Origin: Microbacterium rhizosphaerae
Lineage (GTDB): Bacteria; Actinomycetota; Actinomycetes; Actinomycetales; Microbacteriaceae
DNA length: 64,000 bases
Assembly: GCF_034120055.1 (NCBI RefSeq)
Contig: NZ_CP139368.1
Coordinates: 992,001 to 1,056,000 of the forward strand
Direction: 5' to 3'
Below the pieces are notes generated by a model. That model did no database searches. It worked only from the letters and a program-made list of their open reading frames with translations, and had not been told where the DNA came from. Every line of letters starts with the position of its first letter. Position 1 is the first letter of the stretch. Made by a program: the position numbers and the translations under genes. Below are positions 43,228 through 52,215 of the stretch, one piece after another.

Positions 43228-44070
43228 GTGCGCATCCGTCTCGACATCGCCTACGACGGAACACACTTCCGCGGATGGGCGCGCCAGCCCGGCCTCCGGA
43301 CCGTTCAAGGCACCCTCGAAGACGCCCTTGCTCGCATCCTCGGCGGCACGCCCCAACTCGTGGTGGCCGGGCGCACGGACGCCGGTGTCCACGCGCGCGA
43401 CCAGGTCGCTCACCTGGATCTCACCGATGCGCAGTGGGAGCGGCTCGCGCCGCGGCGGCGGGACCCGGCGGGGGATACGGTCGAGGCCCTCGCCGCGCGT
43501 GTGCGCGGAGTGGTCGGGGCGTACTCCGACGTCACGGTGTCACGCGTGAGACGCGCGCCGGAGGGGTTCGACGCGCGGTTCTCGGCGGTGTGGCGCCGGT
43601 ACGAGTACCGCATCGCGGACGACGTGGCAGGCTACGACCCGCTCGAGCGGCACCGCACGACCACCGTGCGCGGCCGCCTCGCTGCGGAGGCGATGGATGC
43701 GGCATCCCGCTCACTCATCGGACTGCACGACTTCGCCGCCTACTGCAAGCCGCGCGAGGAGGCCACCACCATCCGCACCCTGCTGGAGTTCGACTGGCGG
43801 CGCGATGAGCAGGGGGTCCTCATCGCGAACATCCGTGCAGACGCCTTCTGCCACAGCATGGTCCGCGCTCTCGTGGGGGCCTGCGTCGCCGTGGGGGAGG
43901 GCCGGCTCGATGTCGAGGACGTCGTCGCCCTCCGGGATGCGCGCGAGCGGACGAGTGACTTCAAAGTCCTCGCCGCGCGCGGGCTGACGCTCGTCGCGGT
44001 CGGATACCCCGCCGACGACCTCCTCGCCGACCGAGCGGAACAGACGCGCGCGCGTCGCGACAGCGAGTAG
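43228..44070 (+). CDS. truA: tRNA pseudouridine(38-40) synthase TruA
   Basis: 280 residues from GTG 43228 (VRIRLDIAYDGTHFRGWARQ). Isomerises uridines 38-40 in the tRNA anticodon arm. The catalytic motif GRTDAGVHARDQVAHLD contains the essential Asp; the second motif FCHSMVRALVGACVAVGEGR is intact. A short insertion (RRRDPAGDTVEALAAR) is normal for actinobacteria. GATAAT at 43214-43219 suggests a near-leaderless transcript. In many actinobacteria truA follows rplQ; here the sugar transferase gene is inserted between them on the other strand. Confidence 0.97.
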   Translation: MRIRLDIAYDGTHFRGWARQPGLRTVQGTLEDALARILGGTPQLVVAGRTDAGVHARDQVAHLDLTDAQWERLAPRRRDPAGDTVEALAARVRGVVGAYSDVTVSRVRRAPEGFDARFSAVWRRYEYRIADDVAGYDPLERHRTTTVRGRLAAEAMDAASRSLIGLHDFAAYCKPREEATTIRTLLEFDWRRDEQGVLIANIRADAFCHSMVRALVGACVAVGEGRLDVEDVVALRDARERTSDFKVLAARGLTLVAVGYPADDLLADRAEQTRARRDSE

Positions 44071-44142
44071 GTGACAGGGCATGCGGTCGACTGCTCGGAC
44101 GGCCGCGATGACGGGGGACCGAGCAACGGCTCGAGGGCTCCG

Positions 44143-45282
44143 TCAGGCCGCCGCAGGATGCTGCGCGCCGTGGTGCGATCCGGCGGACGCCTGCGTCCCG
44201 CGGATGATCGCGTCCATGCGCGCACCGAACTCTTCGGGTGAGAACCGGGCGGCGTGCCGGACGATCGCGGCGCGATCGAAGCGGTCGGGGAACGCGCTTA
44301 CGGCCTCGACCACCGACGACACCGTATCGTGCTCGATGAACAGCCCCGACACGCCTTCGTGGGTCGAGTCGAGGAATCCTCCGGCCCTGAGCACGAGCGC
44401 CGGCGTGCCGAAGGCATTCGCCTCGATCGGCGTCAGGCCGAAGTCCTCGTGAGAGACCGAGATGAGCGCGCGAGCGTGGGCGTAGAGCCATCGCAGCTGC
44501 TCGTCGGACACGTGGCCGAGCGCCGTCACGTTATCGGGGGCCGGCTGCGAGCGGTCGGCTCCGACCACGACCAACCGTTGTGAGGGCATGAGCGCGAAAG
44601 CGTCGTGCAGGACCTCGGTGCCCTTGTATCCCCTCGGGCGAGCGACGGTGAGGAAGAAGCCGCCGTCCAGCCCGGGGATCGACTCCGCACTCCCCGTGAC
44701 GTCGATGGAGATCGGCGGATACACCACCTGCGCCTCGATTCCGTAGACGCGGTAGATCCGGTCGGCGACAGAAGTGGAGTTGGCGACATAGACGTCCGCA
44801 CTCGCGGCCGCGGCGGCATCCCACCGGCGAAGCGACGGCGACAACGACGCGAGGGCGAACCGCACGGCTGCGGACATGCCGCGCGTGTAGTCCTCATGCT
44901 GATAAAGCCACCGTGCCGGATTGTGGCAGTACACGATCTTGCGGGTGCCTGCCGCCGCCCGCAGCCCGTGCGCCCAGCCCGAGCTGCTGCACACGAGAGC
45001 GTCGGCTTCGATGGGTGGATGCGCCTTCCATGCGGAGGCGAGGAAGGGGAGCGCCTTCCGGGGATCTGAGCCGAAGCGCTTGACGATCCGGGAATCGAGC
45101 TCGTGGATCGGGTAGGTCCGCGCACTCCCGAATGTCTGATCGGGTTGGTACACCGACGTCACGACCTCGACGGCGCCCAGCCGGTGCGCGAGTTCGAGCG
45201 CCACCCGCTCCGCCCCGCCGCGCTGAGTGAAATAGTCGTGCGCGACAACGACGCCGCGCGCACGCGTGTGCGGGCTCTCCAA
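44143..45282 (-). CDS. GT4-family glycosyltransferase
   Basis: 379 residues when started at TTG 45282, which has GGGGAG six bases upstream and gives (M)ESPHTRARGVVVAHDYFTQRGG; the frame is open to 45363 but the extra residues look non-coding. The N-terminal Rossmann domain has HDYFTQRGGAERVALELAHR. The C-terminal GT-B nucleotide-sugar domain has the E-x7-E type segment SHEDFGLTPIEANAFGTPAL. It probably acts in exopolysaccharide assembly with the transferase at 41443. It ends 72 bases from the truA stop (convergent). Sugar and acceptor are unknown. Confidence 0.9.
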   Translation of the reverse strand: MESPHTRARGVVVAHDYFTQRGGAERVALELAHRLGAVEVVTSVYQPDQTFGSARTYPIHELDSRIVKRFGSDPRKALPFLASAWKAHPPIEADALVCSSSGWAHGLRAAAGTRKIVYCHNPARWLYQHEDYTRGMSAAVRFALASLSPSLRRWDAAAAASADVYVANSTSVADRIYRVYGIEAQVVYPPISIDVTGSAESIPGLDGGFFLTVARPRGYKGTEVLHDAFALMPSQRLVVVGADRSQPAPDNVTALGHVSDEQLRWLYAHARALISVSHEDFGLTPIEANAFGTPALVLRAGGFLDSTHEGVSGLFIEHDTVSSVVEAVSAFPDRFDRAAIVRHAARFSPEEFGARMDAIIRGTQASAGSHHGAQHPAAA

Positions 45283-45521
45283 AATGCTCTCCCCAGATAG
45301 CACCACGAACCACGCCGAGCATCCCACTGCTCGGCAGCCCGCAGAGGTCGACCGTCGGTGCATCCGCGTTCCCCAGTGGTTCGCGGAGCAGTCATCCTCG
45401 GGTGAGACCTGCGCGGGAGTCTACATCGCCGTCACGTCGGACGACAGGGTCGACGTGGGCTCGAGGCTTCGTCCCGGCGCCGTTCTCGCCGGCACCGCGC
45501 CGAGCATCGACCGGTGCGGCC

Positions 45522-45962
45522 CTACGCCGGAAGAGGTCGGTTGCCCGGACGACGAGCCGCCCGCGGCGCGCGCCGAACGGACGCGGTCTCGACGCGCGAT
45601 CGACTGACCGGGGCGGCCGAGGCGGGCCCGCCGAGGAGGCTGACGACGGTCGACGCGACGGCCTTCTCCGCGAAGTCCGTGCCCGAGACCGCGGCGGCGA
45701 GCGCCGAAGCGGCGTCCTCGACGGCCCGAGCGCGCAGCAGTGCCTCGCTGTGCACCGCCACGTCGGCGTCGGCATCCGCGACCACCCGCCGACGGCGGGC
45801 GCGCTCTGCCTCGTCGATCCTCATCGGGTAGAGGTCGTGCTCCAGGGCCAGGGCGGCGTCGGCGCGTCGGCGCCTGCTCAGCCGCAGGGCGCGCTCCGCC
45901 TCCTCGCGGGCGTTGCGGGCGGCGGCCACGGCCTCGTGGACGTTCGCGTGCGTCGTGCTCAT
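45522..45962 (-). CDS. Helical hypothetical protein, 146 residues
   Basis: ATG at 45962 has a strong GAGGAGG ribosome-binding site directly upstream, which fixes the start despite the frame being open further 5'. Residues 1-85 are rich in Ala, Arg and Glu and should form a long coiled-coil-like helix (EAVAAARNAREEAERALRL). The C-terminus is basic and Pro-rich. No Cys and no signal peptide. I recognise no family. It lies divergent from the phosphatase-family gene at 46054. The 239 bases between it and the glycosyltransferase start (45283-45521) show no gene. Confidence 0.6.
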   Translation of the reverse strand: MSTTHANVHEAVAAARNAREEAERALRLSRRRRADAALALEHDLYPMRIDEAERARRRRVVADADADVAVHSEALLRARAVEDAASALAAAVSGTDFAEKAVASTVVSLLGGPASAAPVSRSRVETASVRRAPRAARRPGNRPLPA

Positions 45963-46053
45963 CGATTCCTCCTCGACCGCGGATGTGCGGCGGCTGTCGG
46001 CTTTCCGGGAAAGGCACTCCCGGCGGTGCGATCCACGTATGGTGGGAGTGATC

Positions 46054-46827
46054 ATGAGGGTGATTTCGTACAACCTCCGCAAACACCGAGCCGTGGGTGA
46101 ACTCGCGGCGATCGTCGAGGCGCATGCCGCCGACATCCTGTGCCTGCAGGAGTGCGACACGACCGACATGCCGTTCGAGCTGGCGGGGCTGCGCCTGGCG
46201 GACTCCACCCAGCGCAACCGCCTCGGGCTCGCGGTGTACTACCGCGAGAACTCATACCGGACCCTCGAGGTGCGGTCGATGGCTCTCAAGAAGTCGCTGC
46301 ACGACCGGGTGCTCAAGCCCGCGGAGGAGCGCATGCTCGGTGTTCGCCTGCACGATATCGACGCGGGTCGCGAGATGATCGTCGCGTCGTTCCACGCGGC
46401 ACCGCTGACCGCGCTCAACTCGCTGCGGCGGCACCAGATCCGCGCCGCGCTCGAAGAGCTCGAAGAGCTCGGCCCCGGCCTGCCCGCACTCATGGTCGGC
46501 GACTACAACTACCCGGTGTTCAAGGAGAATCTCGGGCAGAAGATCCGCGAGCAGGGGTACGAGCTCAGCATGAGCGACGCCCACACGTACACGCGCTACC
46601 GGTTCTTCCGGGGCCACTACGACTTCGCGACGTCATCGGGATTCGACATCAAAGCGGTGCGCACCCTGCCGCAGGGCCTCAGCGACCATCTGCCCGTGCT
46701 CATCACGGCCGAGGTCGGGACGCCGCCGGCATCCGCGGGCGCGGCGGAGGGCAGCCCCGCCGAGGAGAGCCTCGCCGAGGAGAGCCCCGCCGAGCAGGGC
46801 ACGGAGACAGACGCCGGAGGTGGGTAG
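46054..46827 (+). CDS. Endonuclease/exonuclease/phosphatase-family protein
   Basis: 257 residues from ATG 46054, preceded by GGTGGGAG. The DNase I-like fold signatures are visible: SYNLRKH at the start, metal-binding Glu in ILCLQECD, VGDYNYPVFKEN (Asp-x-Asn), and the C-terminal catalytic Asp-His in GLSDHLPVLI. The substrate could be nucleic acid or a phosphodiester such as a sphingomyelin or inositol phosphate; sequence alone does not decide. The last 28 residues are acidic with PAEESLAEESPAEQ repeats. Confidence 0.88.
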   Translation: MRVISYNLRKHRAVGELAAIVEAHAADILCLQECDTTDMPFELAGLRLADSTQRNRLGLAVYYRENSYRTLEVRSMALKKSLHDRVLKPAEERMLGVRLHDIDAGREMIVASFHAAPLTALNSLRRHQIRAALEELEELGPGLPALMVGDYNYPVFKENLGQKIREQGYELSMSDAHTYTRYRFFRGHYDFATSSGFDIKAVRTLPQGLSDHLPVLITAEVGTPPASAGAAEGSPAEESLAEESPAEQGTETDAGGG

Positions 46828-46863
46828 GCTGGGGTGGTCGACTCGACCCGAGGGAGCCCTGGA

Positions 46864-47028
46864 ATGTACATCGTCTGCCTGATCCTGTTCGTCGGCGGGA
46901 TCATCCTGATGGGCCTGTCGTTCTCGCTCGCGCCGTTCCAAGCCCTGTTCTTCATGCTCGGTCTGCTCGCGGTCTGCGCGGCCCTCGCCATCCCGATCCA
47001 CGCGTCGCGGCACTCGCTGCGCAAGTAG
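46864..47028 (+). CDS. Small membrane protein, 54 residues
   Basis: From ATG 46864, with GAGGGAG about 8 bases upstream; an in-frame GTG at 46834 is the alternative. Two hydrophobic segments (MYIVCLILFVGGIILMGLSF and the segment LFFMLGLLAVCAALAIPI) fill nearly the whole protein, and the tail is basic (HASRHSLRK). It follows the gene at 46054 by 36 bases on the same strand and may be cotranscribed. Function unknown. Confidence 0.65.
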   Translation: MYIVCLILFVGGIILMGLSFSLAPFQALFFMLGLLAVCAALAIPIHASRHSLRK

Positions 47029-47048
47029 CCTCTCGCGCACGGCGTCGA

Positions 47049-47078
47049 TTGGCGTCTGCATCCGTCTTCGCGTAGACT
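47049..47078 (+). promoter_or_regulatory. Promoter of the rplM-rpsI-glmM operon
   Basis: TTGGCG (47049-47054), 18-base spacer, TAGACT (47073-47078), giving a leader of about 170 bases before rplM. Confidence 0.75.
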
Positions 47079-47153
47079 CTTGCTTTGGTGTGCGCGCCCT
47101 GCTGGCGTGACACCACGAACGTGAGCCCTCCACTGGCGTGTTCCACCCCTCGA

Positions 47154-47175
47154 CCCCTCGACAAGCTCGGGGACC
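47154..47175. repeat. REP-like element in the rplM leader
   Basis: CCCCTCGACAAGCTCGGGGACC at 47154-47175: CCCC and GGGG arms around TCGACAAGCTCG, followed by GGACC. Same core as the elements at 38395 (reversed) and 28103. Confidence 0.65.
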
Positions 47176-47252
47176 GGCCGGGGACCACAAGGCGGAACCA
47201 CCCCGGAGCGGGATTCACGAACCTCTCCGTTCGACAAGAAAGCAGCACTATC

Positions 47253-47699
47253 GTGACGCGCACATACACCCCGAAGGCTGGCGAGACCCAGCGCGAGTGG
47301 CTGGTCATCGATGCGACCGACGTCGTCCTCGGACGACTCGCCTCGCACGCGGCCGCCCTCCTCCGCGGCAAGCACAAGCCGACCTTCGCGAACCACATCG
47401 ACACCGGTGACTTCGTCATCATCGTCAACGCCGGCAAGGTCGCGCTGACGGGACAGAAGCTCACCCAGAAGATGGCGTACCGCCACTCGGGCTACCCGGG
47501 CGGTCTCAAGGCGGTCTCCTACTCGGAACTTCTCGAGAAGAACCCCGTCCGCGCCGTGGAGAAGGCCGTGCGCGGCATGCTCCCGAAGAACAGCCTGGGC
47601 CGCCAGCAGCTCTCGAAGCTGAAGGTCTACGCCGGTGCCGAGCACCCGCACGCCGCTCAGCAGCCCAAGACGTACACCTTCGACCAGGTCGCCCAGTAA
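47253..47699 (+). CDS. rplM: 50S ribosomal protein L13
   Basis: 148 residues from GTG 47253. L13 is an early 50S assembly protein. [19 protein letters not shown] and [19 protein letters not shown] are canonical. The mRNA leader carries a REP-like repeat. 26 bases to rpsI, its normal partner. Confidence 0.99.
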   Translation: MTRTYTPKAGETQREWLVIDATDVVLGRLASHAAALLRGKHKPTFANHIDTGDFVIIVNAGKVALTGQKLTQKMAYRHSGYPGGLKAVSYSELLEKNPVRAVEKAVRGMLPKNSLGRQQLSKLKVYAGAEHPHAAQQPKTYTFDQVAQ

Positions 47700-47725
47700 G
47701 CGCCGCCCAGAATAAGGACATACTC

Positions 47726-48199
47726 GTGGCAGACATCGAAGAAACCACCAGCTACTCCACCGAGACCCCGGCCGACGTGGCCGCCGTCGCCGTCGAGCGC
47801 CCCGTGCTCAGCGTCCCCGGCGCCGCCGTGGGCCGCCGCAAGCAGGCCATCGCCCGCGTGCGCCTGATCCCGGGCTCGGGCACCATCACCATCAACGGCC
47901 GCACGTTCGAGGACTACTTCCCGAACAAGCTGCACCAGCAGCTGGTCACCGACCCCTTCACGGTCCTCAACCTCACCGGCGCCTACGACGTCATCGCCCG
48001 CATCTCGGGCGGCGGCCCCTCGGGCCAGGCCGGTGCGCTCCGCCTGGGCATCGCCCGCGCGCTGAACGAGATCGACGTGGAGAACAACCGCCCGACCCTG
48101 AAGAAGGCCGGCTTCCTCTCGCGCGACGCTCGCGTGAAGGAGCGCAAGAAGGCCGGTCTCAAGAAGGCCCGCAAGGCTCCTCAGTACTCGAAGCGCTGA
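47726..48199 (+). CDS. rpsI: 30S ribosomal protein S9
   Basis: 157 residues from GTG 47726 (AAGGACATACTC upstream). S9 reaches the P-site tRNA with its basic C-terminal tail, here ending [12 protein letters not shown]. The core starts near [20 protein letters not shown]; the first 30 or so residues form an acidic extension normal in actinobacteria. glmM starts 8 bases after the stop. Confidence 0.99.
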   Translation: MADIEETTSYSTETPADVAAVAVERPVLSVPGAAVGRRKQAIARVRLIPGSGTITINGRTFEDYFPNKLHQQLVTDPFTVLNLTGAYDVIARISGGGPSGQAGALRLGIARALNEIDVENNRPTLKKAGFLSRDARVKERKKAGLKKARKAPQYSKR

Positions 48200-48207
48200 T
48201 CGGTCCG

Positions 48208-49563
48208 ATGCCCCTCTTCGGCACGGATGGGGTGCGGGGACTGGCCAACGGCCCCCTCACCGCCGATCTCGCGCTCACCCTGGCCCAGGCGACTGCCGTC
48301 GTCCTGGGCCAGGGCCGTTCTGCGGAGGCGCGCAAGGCCGCCGGCAAGCGCCTGACCGCGGTCGTCGCCCGCGACCCGCGCATCTCGGGCGAGTTCCTCA
48401 GTGCGGCCGTGGCCGCGGGTCTGGCATCGTCGGGGGTCGACGTCCTCGACGCCGGCGTGCTCCCGACCCCCGCGACGGCATTCCTCATCGCGGACATGGA
48501 CGTCGACTTCGGCGTCATGGTGTCCGCCTCGCACAACCCCGCCCCCGACAACGGCATCAAGATCTTCGCGCGCGGCGGTGTCAAGCTGCCCGACGTCGTC
48601 GAGGCGCGCATCGAGAGCGCGATGAGCGGGCCCAAGCTGCTGCCGACGGGCGCGGAGGTGGGCCGCATCCGCCGTTTCGCCGACGCCGAGGACCGATACG
48701 TCGTCCACCTGCTGGGCTCGCTGCCGCATCGGCTCGACGGCATCCACGTCGTCCTCGATTGTGCGCACGGCGCCGCGTCGGGCGTCTCTCCCGAGACGTT
48801 CCGTGACGCCGGCGCCCGCGTCACCGTCATCGGCGCGGACCCGGACGGCCTCAACATCAACGACGGCGTCGGCTCGACGCACCTCGACAAGCTCGCCGCC
48901 GCCGTGGTCGCGCACGGCGCGGACGTCGGCATCGCCCACGACGGCGACGCGGACCGCTGCCTCGCGGTCGACGCCCACGGCAAGGTCGTCGACGGCGACC
49001 AGATCATGGCGATCCTCGCGGTCTCCATGCAGGAGCGCGGCCATCTCAAGGACGACACGCTCGTGGCGACGGTGATGAGCAACCTCGGCCTGCACCGCGC
49101 GATGGCCGACCACGGCATCCGCGTCGAGCAGACCGCTGTCGGCGACCGCTACGTGCTGGAGCGCATGGACCAGGGCGGATTCTCGCTCGGCGGCGAGCAG
49201 TCCGGCCACGTCATCATGAGCGAGTACGCCACGACCGGCGACGGTCTGCTCACCGGCCTCCACCTCGTCGCCGAGATGGCGCGACAGGGCAAGACCCTCG
49301 CGGAGCTCGCGTCGATCATGACCGTGTTCCCGCAGATCCTCGTGAACGTCACGGGCGTCGACCGTGCGCGTGTGGACGACGAGGGCGTGCAGGATGCGGT
49401 CGCCCGCGCGACCGCCGAGCTCGGCCTCTCCGGCCGGGTGCTGCTGCGGCCGAGCGGCACCGAGCAGCTCGTGCGCGTCATGGTCGAGGCGGCCGACCAA
49501 TCCGTCGCCGACGACGTGGCGCACCGCCTCGCCGACGTCGTGCGAGAGCGCATCTCGCTCTGA
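48208..49563 (+). CDS. glmM: Phosphoglucosamine mutase
   Basis: 451 residues from ATG 48208. Interconverts glucosamine-6-phosphate and glucosamine-1-phosphate for UDP-GlcNAc and peptidoglycan synthesis. Catalytic phospho-serine Ser108 lies in [14 protein letters not shown]; the metal loop DGDADRC and the C-terminal phosphate-binding [12 protein letters not shown] are intact. Cotranscribed with rplM-rpsI. It pairs functionally with glmS at 53232. It ends 3 bases from the convergent phosphatase gene. Confidence 0.98.
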   Translation: MPLFGTDGVRGLANGPLTADLALTLAQATAVVLGQGRSAEARKAAGKRLTAVVARDPRISGEFLSAAVAAGLASSGVDVLDAGVLPTPATAFLIADMDVDFGVMVSASHNPAPDNGIKIFARGGVKLPDVVEARIESAMSGPKLLPTGAEVGRIRRFADAEDRYVVHLLGSLPHRLDGIHVVLDCAHGAASGVSPETFRDAGARVTVIGADPDGLNINDGVGSTHLDKLAAAVVAHGADVGIAHDGDADRCLAVDAHGKVVDGDQIMAILAVSMQERGHLKDDTLVATVMSNLGLHRAMADHGIRVEQTAVGDRYVLERMDQGGFSLGGEQSGHVIMSEYATTGDGLLTGLHLVAEMARQGKTLAELASIMTVFPQILVNVTGVDRARVDDEGVQDAVARATAELGLSGRVLLRPSGTEQLVRVMVEAADQSVADDVAHRLADVVRERISL

Positions 49564-49566
49564 GGA

Positions 49567-50499
49567 TCAGCCCCAGGCCATCGACTCGATGTAGCGCAGG
49601 AGCACGCCCTCGCGCAGCGCCCACGGCGAGACCTCGAGCTCGTCGACATCGAGCGCGCGCATCGCCTCGTGGAGGACGATCGCGCCCGCGACGATCTGGA
49701 AGGTGCGGTCCGGCGTGATGCCGGGCAGCTCCTGGCGGGCGGATGCCGGGATCCGTGCGAGGCGCGGGATCCACGAGCCGAGCGCGGAGCGCGGGAGCAC
49801 CATGCGCTCGATGCCGCTCCAGCCGGGCACCGGGTAGCCGGCCAGGCGCGCCAGCGAGCGGATCGCCTTGGACGAGCCGACGACGTGATCCGGGCGCGGC
49901 TGAGAGCGGAATCTCTCTGCCGCGGGCGCCAGTGCGCTGCGGGCGTGGGCCCGCAGCTGCTCGACCGCATCCTCTCCGGGCGGGTCGACGGGCAGGAACT
50001 GGACGGTCATGCGGCCCGCGCCGAGGGGGACGGATGCCGCCACCTCCGGCAGCTCGTCCGGACCGGACGCGAGCTCGAGCGAGCCTCCGCCGATGTCGAA
50101 CAGCATGATCTGACCGGCCGACCAGCCGAACCACCGCCGCACGGCGAGGAACGTGTACTGCGCTTCGGCCTCTCCGCCGAGCACCTGCAGCGGCTGGCCC
50201 AGGGCCTTCTCGATCTGCGCGATGACGCTGTCGCCGTTCGTGGCCTCGCGAACGGCGGAGGTCGCCGTCGCGAGGAGCTCGTCGACATTCTCGGCGTCGG
50301 CCATCTCGCGGGCCTGGGTGACCGCATCCACGAGTCCGCGCACGCCCTCGTCGCTGATCGAACCGTCTGGCTGCAGGAACCGCATGAGGCGCAGCACGGT
50401 GCGCCGGCTCGTCGTCGCCAGCGGCCGCCCGCCGGGGCGGACGTCGGCGACGAGCAGGTGGACGGTGTTCGAGCCGATGTCGAGGACTCCGAGGCGCAC
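49567..50499 (-). CDS. Ppx/GppA-family phosphatase
   Basis: 310 residues from GTG 50499 (VRLGVLDIGSNTVHLLVADV). ASKHA-fold enzyme family that hydrolyses polyphosphate or guanosine pentaphosphate. The two phosphate loops DIGSNTVH and FDIGGGSLELA are visible, with the catalytic Glu region (EATNGD) between them. It lacks the C-terminal HD domain of E. coli Ppx, so it is the short actinobacterial type. Whether it acts on polyP or pppGpp cannot be told from sequence. Confidence 0.93.
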   Translation of the reverse strand: MRLGVLDIGSNTVHLLVADVRPGGRPLATTSRRTVLRLMRFLQPDGSISDEGVRGLVDAVTQAREMADAENVDELLATATSAVREATNGDSVIAQIEKALGQPLQVLGGEAEAQYTFLAVRRWFGWSAGQIMLFDIGGGSLELASGPDELPEVAASVPLGAGRMTVQFLPVDPPGEDAVEQLRAHARSALAPAAERFRSQPRPDHVVGSSKAIRSLARLAGYPVPGWSGIERMVLPRSALGSWIPRLARIPASARQELPGITPDRTFQIVAGAIVLHEAMRALDVDELEVSPWALREGVLLRYIESMAWG

Positions 50500-50524
50500 G
50501 GGGGAAGCGTATCGGGTCGGGATC

Positions 50525-50557
50525 GCGGGGCGCCGGTGCATGACACCGGCGCCCCGC
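50525..50557 (-). terminator. Terminator of the haem peroxidase gene
   Basis: Perfect 14-bp inverted repeat GCGGGGCGCCGGTG / CACCGGCGCCCCGC around CATGA, 55 bases downstream of the peroxidase stop on the minus strand. Confidence 0.75.
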
Positions 50558-50612
50558 TGCCGTCGCCCGGAGGGAGTCGGGCGGCGAGTCCTCCACGGTC
50601 GACGCGGGCCGG

Positions 50613-52097
50613 TCAGGCCACCCCGGCGAAGCGCAGCAGATCGATCATCTGGAAGTCGGTGTGCTGACGCGTGGGATCGATCGTCGGCAGGAACGGCTGC
50701 CAGTCGGGATCCTGCGCGAGGTAGGACGTGCTGTCACCCTCGATCAGGCCGAGCATGACCTCCGCGACGATGCGTCCGCCGACCGGGCCGAGCCGCTCGC
50801 CGTCGCCCGCCACGTCCGCCTCGCGGAGCACGTAGAACCACAGCGGCGTGCGGTCGTCGAGGCCGTACTGCTGCAGGTCGGCGAGATCGCTCCCGCGCAG
50901 CTCGGGAGCGTTCATGGCCCGTGCCACGCGCTGCCCCGAGGGGAGCGAGAACGTCAGATGCCGCAGCAGGTTCCGCTGCGCGAGCGATGCGGGGTTCGTC
51001 TTGGCGTCGGGCCGTGCGACCACCGACCCAGGCAGCGTGAACAGCGCGGTCGACAGGGTCGTGTCGATCTTCTTGTTGGGGCGGACGTTGCCGTCGCCGA
51101 AGTCGAAGAACGTCGGCCAGTCGACGAAGCGGCGTGGTGCGCGGCATCCCCCAGACAGGTCGTCGGGGTCGCCGCCGGGCAGCGAGTCGGCGGTGAAGAT
51201 CATGCCGAAGAACGGGGTGCCGCCCGGGTTGCCGGTGAAGTTCGCGCGGTAGGACGGGCGGATCTGGCTGTGGCCGAAGCGGTAGGCGGCGACCGAGAAC
51301 TCCACGGGGATGAACGGCTCGTTGTTCCACGAGTAGAACCTGCGGCCGTTCGTCAGGACGTCGGTGACGACGTCGTCGCCGCACGTCTTGGTGAGGAAGT
51401 GGTGCACGACGATCCACTGGTAGTGCCAGCGGACGATCCGCTGCGCCTCGGTGAAGGCCTCGCCCGGATTCGTGATCCCGAGGTCGCTGCGCACATGGTC
51501 GAGGACCGCGTTGTGGAAGCGCAGCATCCCGGTCTGCAGCTGCGAGACGATCAGGTTCTCGTCGTCGCGGGGATCGCCGATGAGCGCGACTCCCTGGCTG
51601 TTGCGCGGCACGTCGTTCTTCCCGGGGGTGCCGGTCTCTTCGAGGAGCATGGCGATGCCGCCGGAATGCTGGTCGTACAGATGGGGGGAGATGTTGGGCC
51701 CGGATCCGTAGATGTTGTCCAGACCGAGGCTCGGCGTGCGGAAATTCGAGATCTGCTCGGGGTCGACCGCGCGCGAGAGGCTCGAGGTCGGGTCGAACGT
51801 GATGTCGTGGTCGATGAACTGCCCGAGGAACGTGTCGCCGGCGACGTGCGTCGTGCTGTTGCGGTTGTGCTGCGACAGCGCCGGATCGACGATGAGCTGA
51901 ACCGGCCCTGCGGCGAGGTCGTCCTGGGCATCCATGATTCCGCCGGGCTTGCCGATGTCCAGCAGCGCGGCGCGGATCTCAGGGGTGTCGGCGGCGAATG
52001 GCGGCAGCGAGCCGAACATGCGGCCGAACCGGCCCGAGTCGTAGTACTTCGATCGCGGCGGAACGATGTCGACGGTGTACGAGCCGTGGCGGGTCAT
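50613..52097 (-). CDS. Animal-type haem peroxidase
   Basis: 494 residues from ATG 52097 with GGAGGAG upstream. It belongs to the peroxidase-cyclooxygenase (An_peroxidase) superfamily. Distal haem His97 with calcium-ligand Asp98 is in LGQFIDHDITFD, the catalytic Arg lies in GDPRDDENLIVSQLQ (Arg177), and the proximal His276 is in AYRFGHSQI. There is no signal peptide, so it is probably cytoplasmic. Such enzymes use hydrogen peroxide to oxidise halides or organic substrates; the substrate here is unknown. It is divergent from coaA and has its own terminator. Standalone in the neighbourhood, which would fit acquisition as a single gene. Confidence 0.92.
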   Translation of the reverse strand: MTRHGSYTVDIVPPRSKYYDSGRFGRMFGSLPPFAADTPEIRAALLDIGKPGGIMDAQDDLAAGPVQLIVDPALSQHNRNSTTHVAGDTFLGQFIDHDITFDPTSSLSRAVDPEQISNFRTPSLGLDNIYGSGPNISPHLYDQHSGGIAMLLEETGTPGKNDVPRNSQGVALIGDPRDDENLIVSQLQTGMLRFHNAVLDHVRSDLGITNPGEAFTEAQRIVRWHYQWIVVHHFLTKTCGDDVVTDVLTNGRRFYSWNNEPFIPVEFSVAAYRFGHSQIRPSYRANFTGNPGGTPFFGMIFTADSLPGGDPDDLSGGCRAPRRFVDWPTFFDFGDGNVRPNKKIDTTLSTALFTLPGSVVARPDAKTNPASLAQRNLLRHLTFSLPSGQRVARAMNAPELRGSDLADLQQYGLDDRTPLWFYVLREADVAGDGERLGPVGGRIVAEVMLGLIEGDSTSYLAQDPDWQPFLPTIDPTRQHTDFQMIDLLRFAGVA

Positions 52098-52215
52098 GTT
52101 CTCTCCTCCAGGTATGCGACGAACGAGCGACGCGATGGTCCACGTATTCGGGAGGAGGGATGCATCCCGGGGCTGATACATCGGCGCGCAGGGGTGCCGG
52201 GTACGATGATCGGCG

